A stretch of DNA of 19,429 bases, taken from positions 1-19,429 of the forward strand of contig JBFEOQ010000035.1 of assembly GCA_041550515.1 (NCBI GenBank), read 5' to 3'. Position 1 is the stretch's first letter. The number at the start of each line of letters is the position of its first letter. A model generated the notes under the pieces. The model was not told the DNA's origin. It ran no database searches and saw only the letters and a program-made list of their open reading frames with translations. The stretch is from PFL35 sp041550515 (GTDB lineage: Archaea > Thermoplasmatota > E2 > DHVEG-1). Below, one piece after another: positions 15,524 through 19,429 of the stretch. A program made the position numbers and the translations under genes.

Positions 15524-17431
15524 TTAATATCCTCCGATTTTCAAACTAGGATCACCAATTAATATCCATTCCTCTATTGTTTTTCTATCAGCTGAATCGC
15601 CATTTACTCTACCGATTATATTAATATAATCTATTATAGCTTGATCATGAGCTTCTCCAAGGATATCTTTACTTTGATTTGTATAACAATCAAAGAAACG
15701 AGGCATTATCCACCCACTTAATCCTTCATTCCAGTATTCATTTACATATCCAATTCCCAATCCTGTATTACCAATACTAGCAATTGCTCCACCATTATTT
15801 TTTAATACAAGCCAAGAACAGAAACAACGAGGAACCCACTCCATATAAAAAAAACGGAAAGGACTGTTGAAAAAGTATCCTCCAATACCATATTTTAAAA
15901 TATCTTTGACCATATTCATCATTGTAACATTAAACTGTGCATTATGACATCCTCCAACAGTAATGATAGGTAATTTCTCATTGTTCGTTAATTTATTCAT
16001 ATCTTTTAATTGCAGACCATCAATCATTTCTTCTTCAGTTTCAGCATTTGGTAGAAAATTTCCCCAATATGCTGGATTACCATGTCCAGACATGTGAACT
16101 AAACCTGCCCCATTGCTAATTGCGGTTATTACATCTTGTTTTGATGAAAAAGTACCTAAAGAAGTATATAATTTTTCAACATTAAATCCACTATCAATCA
16201 GCATGTCAGCTATAAAATTACATTCAAGTTCATCTTCATATATTCCTGGAGGATAACCACGAGCAGGTGGACCACCATCTCCACCAATAAGAACAGCTTT
16301 TTTGAACCAAGAATCATCAGCATTATTTTCATAATTTATGATTTTATCTACAACAGTTTTAATTTCTGAACTATATCTAAATGGAATTCTTCCAACTGAA
16401 ACATCAGGAATATAATCAATAATATCTCTTCTTAAAAAACCTGAAAATTCAGCAAATATACCATTACCATTGGAATCCCAATCTTCAAAAACCAATTCAT
16501 TATCTACAATTTTATAAAGATCAGCATAATATAAATCACTAGAATAACCTCCTTCAAAACTATCACGATTGTTAGTTTTTCTTTCAGGTATATACCAGTC
16601 CAATGTTTGACCTTTACGTCCACCAGCTAATAATACATAACGAATACCCCATTCTTCAACAGCATCTTTTATTCGAAGTTTTATATCTTCTGCATCATCA
16701 CGACCATCATAATTAGAATAAATATTTTGAACAGTTTCAAGAACTGTTTTAACACCATTATTATTTTTATGATCAACTAATGGTTGTAAATATGAAATAA
16801 AATTTTCATCTGTAATTATTAGCATATCATATTCATTTAATGCTGTAAAAGAAAAATCAGATGGTAAATATTCAATTTCTATATCAATGGTTTTTGGAAC
16901 TTTTATAATATCAGTTCCTGGAGAATATTGTACATAACAAAAGATATTGATATAAATAACATGTTCTCTACCCTTTAATCCAGCACCAATTTTTACAATA
17001 TAAGGTTCTGATGGATAGAAATCTGAATTAGAATAAATTCCTTCATCTGGTATTGCCTTATTGATTGCTTCCTCTTGATAAGAATTTAAATATTGTACAG
17101 TATTAGGCGAGGGTTGTATCTTATATGATAAAATATATTCCTTTACATTTAAATTTACATTAACATTTAAGATTCTTGTTCCTATTGGAAAAGTAAAAAC
17201 CTTCGAAAAAGTAGGAATTATTGGTTTTCCTGAATCCATTAAATTAGATGTTGATTCTTTAAAATTGATAGATAAAAATTCTTCATTCTTTTCAAAAACT
17301 GGATCTGAAATATTTATTGTAACTTTTTCTAAAGATATTTCAATATTATTTGATATTGCTATAGGTAGAATTCCGCTGAAAACTATGATATTAATTATAC
17401 ATATTACAAATATTCTATTATTTATTTTCAT
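15524..17431 (-). CDS. Secreted gingipain-like cysteine peptidase (family C25)
   Basis: The 635-residue protein has a signal peptide (about 1-27) and an N-terminal propeptide-like beta region (about 30-195, with the SGKPIIPTFSKVFTFPIGT segment typical of C25 pro-regions). The caspase-like catalytic domain covers about 200-630: YDMLIIT, WGIRYVLLAGG, VSVGRIPFR, then the catalytic His450 in VHMSGHGNP and Cys495 in ITVGGCHNAQF. It ends in the family's usual LIGDPSLKI. Both catalytic residues are present, so it should be active on proteins outside the cell. Archaeal gingipain-like enzymes have been reported from sediment Thermoplasmatota, where they are linked to use of detrital protein. No PKD domain or Phe-Pro tail follows the catalytic domain. 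AAGGAG precedes the ATG. It is divergent from the Asp-box protein at 17620, with which it could share control. Confidence 0.93.
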   Translation of the reverse strand: MKINNRIFVICIINIIVFSGILPIAISNNIEISLEKVTINISDPVFEKNEEFLSINFKESTSNLMDSGKPIIPTFSKVFTFPIGTRILNVNVNLNVKEYILSYKIQPSPNTVQYLNSYQEEAINKAIPDEGIYSNSDFYPSEPYIVKIGAGLKGREHVIYINIFCYVQYSPGTDIIKVPKTIDIEIEYLPSDFSFTALNEYDMLIITDENFISYLQPLVDHKNNNGVKTVLETVQNIYSNYDGRDDAEDIKLRIKDAVEEWGIRYVLLAGGRKGQTLDWYIPERKTNNRDSFEGGYSSDLYYADLYKIVDNELVFEDWDSNGNGIFAEFSGFLRRDIIDYIPDVSVGRIPFRYSSEIKTVVDKIINYENNADDSWFKKAVLIGGDGGPPARGYPPGIYEDELECNFIADMLIDSGFNVEKLYTSLGTFSSKQDVITAISNGAGLVHMSGHGNPAYWGNFLPNAETEEEMIDGLQLKDMNKLTNNEKLPIITVGGCHNAQFNVTMMNMVKDILKYGIGGYFFNSPFRFFYMEWVPRCFCSWLVLKNNGGAIASIGNTGLGIGYVNEYWNEGLSGWIMPRFFDCYTNQSKDILGEAHDQAIIDYINIIGRVNGDSADRKTIEEWILIGDPSLKIGGY

Positions 17432-17525
17432 TTTTCCAACTCCTTAACATATAAAAAACCTATAAATATCAATTTTTTTAATAAATTATTGAACGAAGAC
17501 ATTAATTTTATGTTATTTTTTTTGA

Positions 17526-17558
17526 TTTTGTTATATTTATCACTCACAATATTTTATA
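17526..17558 (+). promoter_or_regulatory. Promoter of the Asp-box protein gene
   Basis: TTTTGTTATA (17526-17535), sharing TTTTGT with the elements at 13301 and 14023, lies 17 bp before TTTATA (17553-17558), which is 62 bp before the ATG at 17620. Confidence 0.35.
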
Positions 17559-17619
17559 AAAGATTATCTGTTGGATTTTATTAGATAGGAGTTATTTTTC
17601 CATAAGAGGTGGTAGAAAG

Positions 17620-19347
17620 ATGATAAAAAAAAGAAATAAAATTATTAAAAAGCTATTGACTTTAGTATTTGTCTTTTCTTTTTGTATAAGTGTAATTCAA
17701 ATAAATGCTCAATATATTAGAAAAACGGAGACAAATACTAAACAAATGACTATAACTAAAAATGACATGAAATTTGAAAGACAGACAATTAAAATCCCTG
17801 CTCAAAAACAATCATTTGAAAAATTTTTTAATAAACATAATTTTGCATCAGGAACTGATTCTGAGGTTTTAGTTACAAATGATTACATAGGTCATCCTGC
17901 GATTACTTCTAATGGTCAAGGTAATGCTGTTTTATTTGTCGAATATCAAAATGAGGGTGATCCATTAATACGTGAAATAATTGCAGCCCCATCTTTTGAT
18001 AATGGTTTAACATGGGATTTAGAATTAGCTGGAGTTTTTCCATTTGAGGAAGGGATTAACAAATTACCTGCTCTTGATTTTAGATCAGGTTTAACTGCTT
18101 ATGGAACATGGATTATGGTTGAGCCTAATGGTATAATGCCTATAGCTCGACTTGAAGATATATCAGATCCTTTAGGTGGAGAAGGATGGGTTTATTGGGC
18201 TCCTGATTGGAGTGATAATTTTGAAGAAATTGGTCCATTTTATTCAACAGATGTAGCTTGTTATGATGGCCCTTTAAATGAAGAACCAGATGTTTTCTGG
18301 GGTATTGCTATGTGGACTGGTAAACTTAACGACTCAATATACGGGCATTTTGACAACGGTATATTTTTAATTTGGTTTTCAGGTGAATATATCCGGATAA
18401 GTTGGTTTCCGAATATTGACGGTGTTTATAATATTGTAGGTGATATAGATCAATCTAATGGTATGATATACTGGGCATATGAAGTTTATAATACAAATAC
18501 AAGAGTAAATGATCTTTGGTTAATGTATATTTCAATGGAAGATTGGTTTATAGAAGATTCATCATTTTCAATTTGGAATGTTGCTGGTCCAGTAAAAAAT
18601 CCAGCAATAATGGCTGAAAACGGAATAGTAAATGTTGTATTTGAAAGTGAAGGAGATTTATTCTGCTTATATTCATCAGACAATGCAGAAACTATTGAAA
18701 TAAGCACAGTTACTGAATCAGAAGATGACGAACTATATCCAGATATAAATGGAAATGGTTTAGAAGCATTATGTGCTTTCAACAAAAATGAAAATTTATA
18801 TATTGCAGAAACGTCTGATGGTGGCACATCTTGGGAAGTTAAAGAAACACAAATAAATGATGTTATTGGATCTGTTGCAAATGAATACCATTGTATTAAT
18901 CTAGTAAATTATAGAGCTTTTTGGACAGATACAAGAAATGGAATTGAAGCCATATATTCTGATTACTTAGTACCACCTCCAGAAATACCAACTATATATG
19001 GTCCATCAAATGGAAAAAGAAATATTGTATATGATTTCAACTTGACAACTACTCACCCAGAAGGATTAGATATATGGTATTGGATTGATTGGGGTGATGG
19101 TGATAATAGTGGTTGGCTTGGACCATATCAACCAGAATCCGAAATAAAAGTATCGCATACATGGCTTACAAGAGAAGTATTTACAATAAAAGCAAGAGTA
19201 AAAGATGAAAAACAAATATATAGCAACTGGGCAGAAAATAAATTTAGTACGCCACGAAATAAGATGTATTATCATAAGAATCTAATAATTGATAGATTTA
19301 TTCAATTATTTCCTTTATTTGAAAAAATACTAGACCAAATTAAATAA
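17620..19347 (+). CDS. Secreted Asp-box beta-propeller/PKD protein with Phe-Pro C-terminal tail
   Basis: The 575-residue protein has a signal peptide (about 1-30, ending INAQ), then about 420 residues of beta-propeller type (about 80-450), a PKD domain (about 455-545) and a tail (about 547-575). Two Asp boxes of the S-x-D-x-G-x-T/S-W form are seen, SFDNGLTW at 125-132 and TSDGGTSW at 398-405, as in sialidase/BNR propellers. The arginine triad and catalytic Tyr/Asp of true sialidases cannot be confirmed, so a binding or structural propeller is the safer call. The PKD part has WIDWGDGDNSGW and FTIKARVKD. The tail PRNKMYYHKN then LIIDRFIQLFPLFEKILDQI matches those of the genes at 12670 and 14564. 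GAGGTGG is the ribosome binding site. A T-rich 3' flank follows. Confidence 0.85.
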   Translation: MIKKRNKIIKKLLTLVFVFSFCISVIQINAQYIRKTETNTKQMTITKNDMKFERQTIKIPAQKQSFEKFFNKHNFASGTDSEVLVTNDYIGHPAITSNGQGNAVLFVEYQNEGDPLIREIIAAPSFDNGLTWDLELAGVFPFEEGINKLPALDFRSGLTAYGTWIMVEPNGIMPIARLEDISDPLGGEGWVYWAPDWSDNFEEIGPFYSTDVACYDGPLNEEPDVFWGIAMWTGKLNDSIYGHFDNGIFLIWFSGEYIRISWFPNIDGVYNIVGDIDQSNGMIYWAYEVYNTNTRVNDLWLMYISMEDWFIEDSSFSIWNVAGPVKNPAIMAENGIVNVVFESEGDLFCLYSSDNAETIEISTVTESEDDELYPDINGNGLEALCAFNKNENLYIAETSDGGTSWEVKETQINDVIGSVANEYHCINLVNYRAFWTDTRNGIEAIYSDYLVPPPEIPTIYGPSNGKRNIVYDFNLTTTHPEGLDIWYWIDWGDGDNSGWLGPYQPESEIKVSHTWLTREVFTIKARVKDEKQIYSNWAENKFSTPRNKMYYHKNLIIDRFIQLFPLFEKILDQIK

Positions 19348-19429
19348 GCAAAAAATCAAACTATAATATTTTTTTATTTTTTTAAAGTAAGTATAATTTT
19401 TTGTAAAATATATAATATTATACAAAAGT
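19348..19429 (+). terminator. T-rich 3' flank of the Asp-box protein gene
   Basis: TCAAACTATAATAT followed by two T tracts (19356-19383) starts nine bases after the stop codon. U-rich tracts of this kind are the usual archaeal termination signal. No further gene begins before the window ends. Confidence 0.4.

Noticed and set aside
18486..18827. Minus-strand open frame within the Asp-box protein gene
   Set aside because: It is serine-rich antisense sequence to a clearly coding gene, with no ribosome site or recognisable domain.
17620..19347. Calling the Asp-box protein an active sialidase
   Set aside because: Only two Asp boxes are clear, and the arginine triad and catalytic Tyr/Asp cannot be placed, so only the propeller fold is supported.
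1..19429. CRISPR array, tRNA, rRNA or insertion sequence
   Set aside because: No regularly spaced direct repeats, no tRNA T-loop in a foldable context, no rRNA-like sequence, and no transposase or integrase frame were found on either strand.

Overview
The window looks like a piece of an AT-rich archaeal chromosome, most likely a Thermoplasmatota-type archaeon related to the sediment Marine Benthic Group D / Thermoprofundales lineage. The evidence is TATA-type promoters with short leaders and GGAG/GGTGA ribosome binding sites, a Bat-type HTH_10 regulator, an Lrp-type regulator, a gingipain-like C25 peptidase, secreted PKD proteins, and several lipoprotein solute-binding proteins. The lineage is inferred from family content; no rRNA or other marker gene is present. 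There is no tRNA, rRNA, CRISPR array, transposase or integrase.

Layout. (1) Positions 1-1527: the 3' part of an oligopeptide-type solute-binding lipoprotein; its start lies left of the window. (2) Positions 1950-4130: a tight four-gene operon. Three tandem paralogous six-helix membrane proteins are followed by a small winged-helix regulator. A perfect 17-bp palindrome abuts the TATA box upstream and is a candidate operator. (3) Positions 4367-4831 (minus): a small exported protein whose C-terminal hydrophobic region carries a glycine zipper. (4) Positions 5180-11534: a second solute-binding lipoprotein, a 578-bp gap, a Bat-type HTH regulator, a third solute-binding lipoprotein, and a membrane histidine kinase followed by a single-domain response regulator. 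No permease or ATPase accompanies the three binding proteins, so a sensing role feeding the kinase is plausible. (5) Positions 11543-12511 (minus): a double-length Lrp/AsnC regulator. (6) Positions 12670-19347: an island of secreted proteins, each apparently a single-gene unit. It holds a small PKD-like protein, two small secreted proteins of unknown function, a decayed propeller-repeat/PKD gene, a C25 peptidase (minus strand) and an Asp-box propeller/PKD protein.

The most unusual signal is a shared C-terminal tail on three of the secreted gene products (two intact, one pseudogene). It is a hydrophobic/amphipathic segment centred on an Phe-Pro pair (consensus about hhxhh[EQ]xFPhhxxI) after a short basic linker, and resembles none of the archaeal sorting tails I know. 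It is a candidate surface-sorting or anchoring signal. The second point of interest is a recurring TTTTGTTCAA-like element at near-fixed distances upstream of the TATA boxes of the secreted-protein genes.
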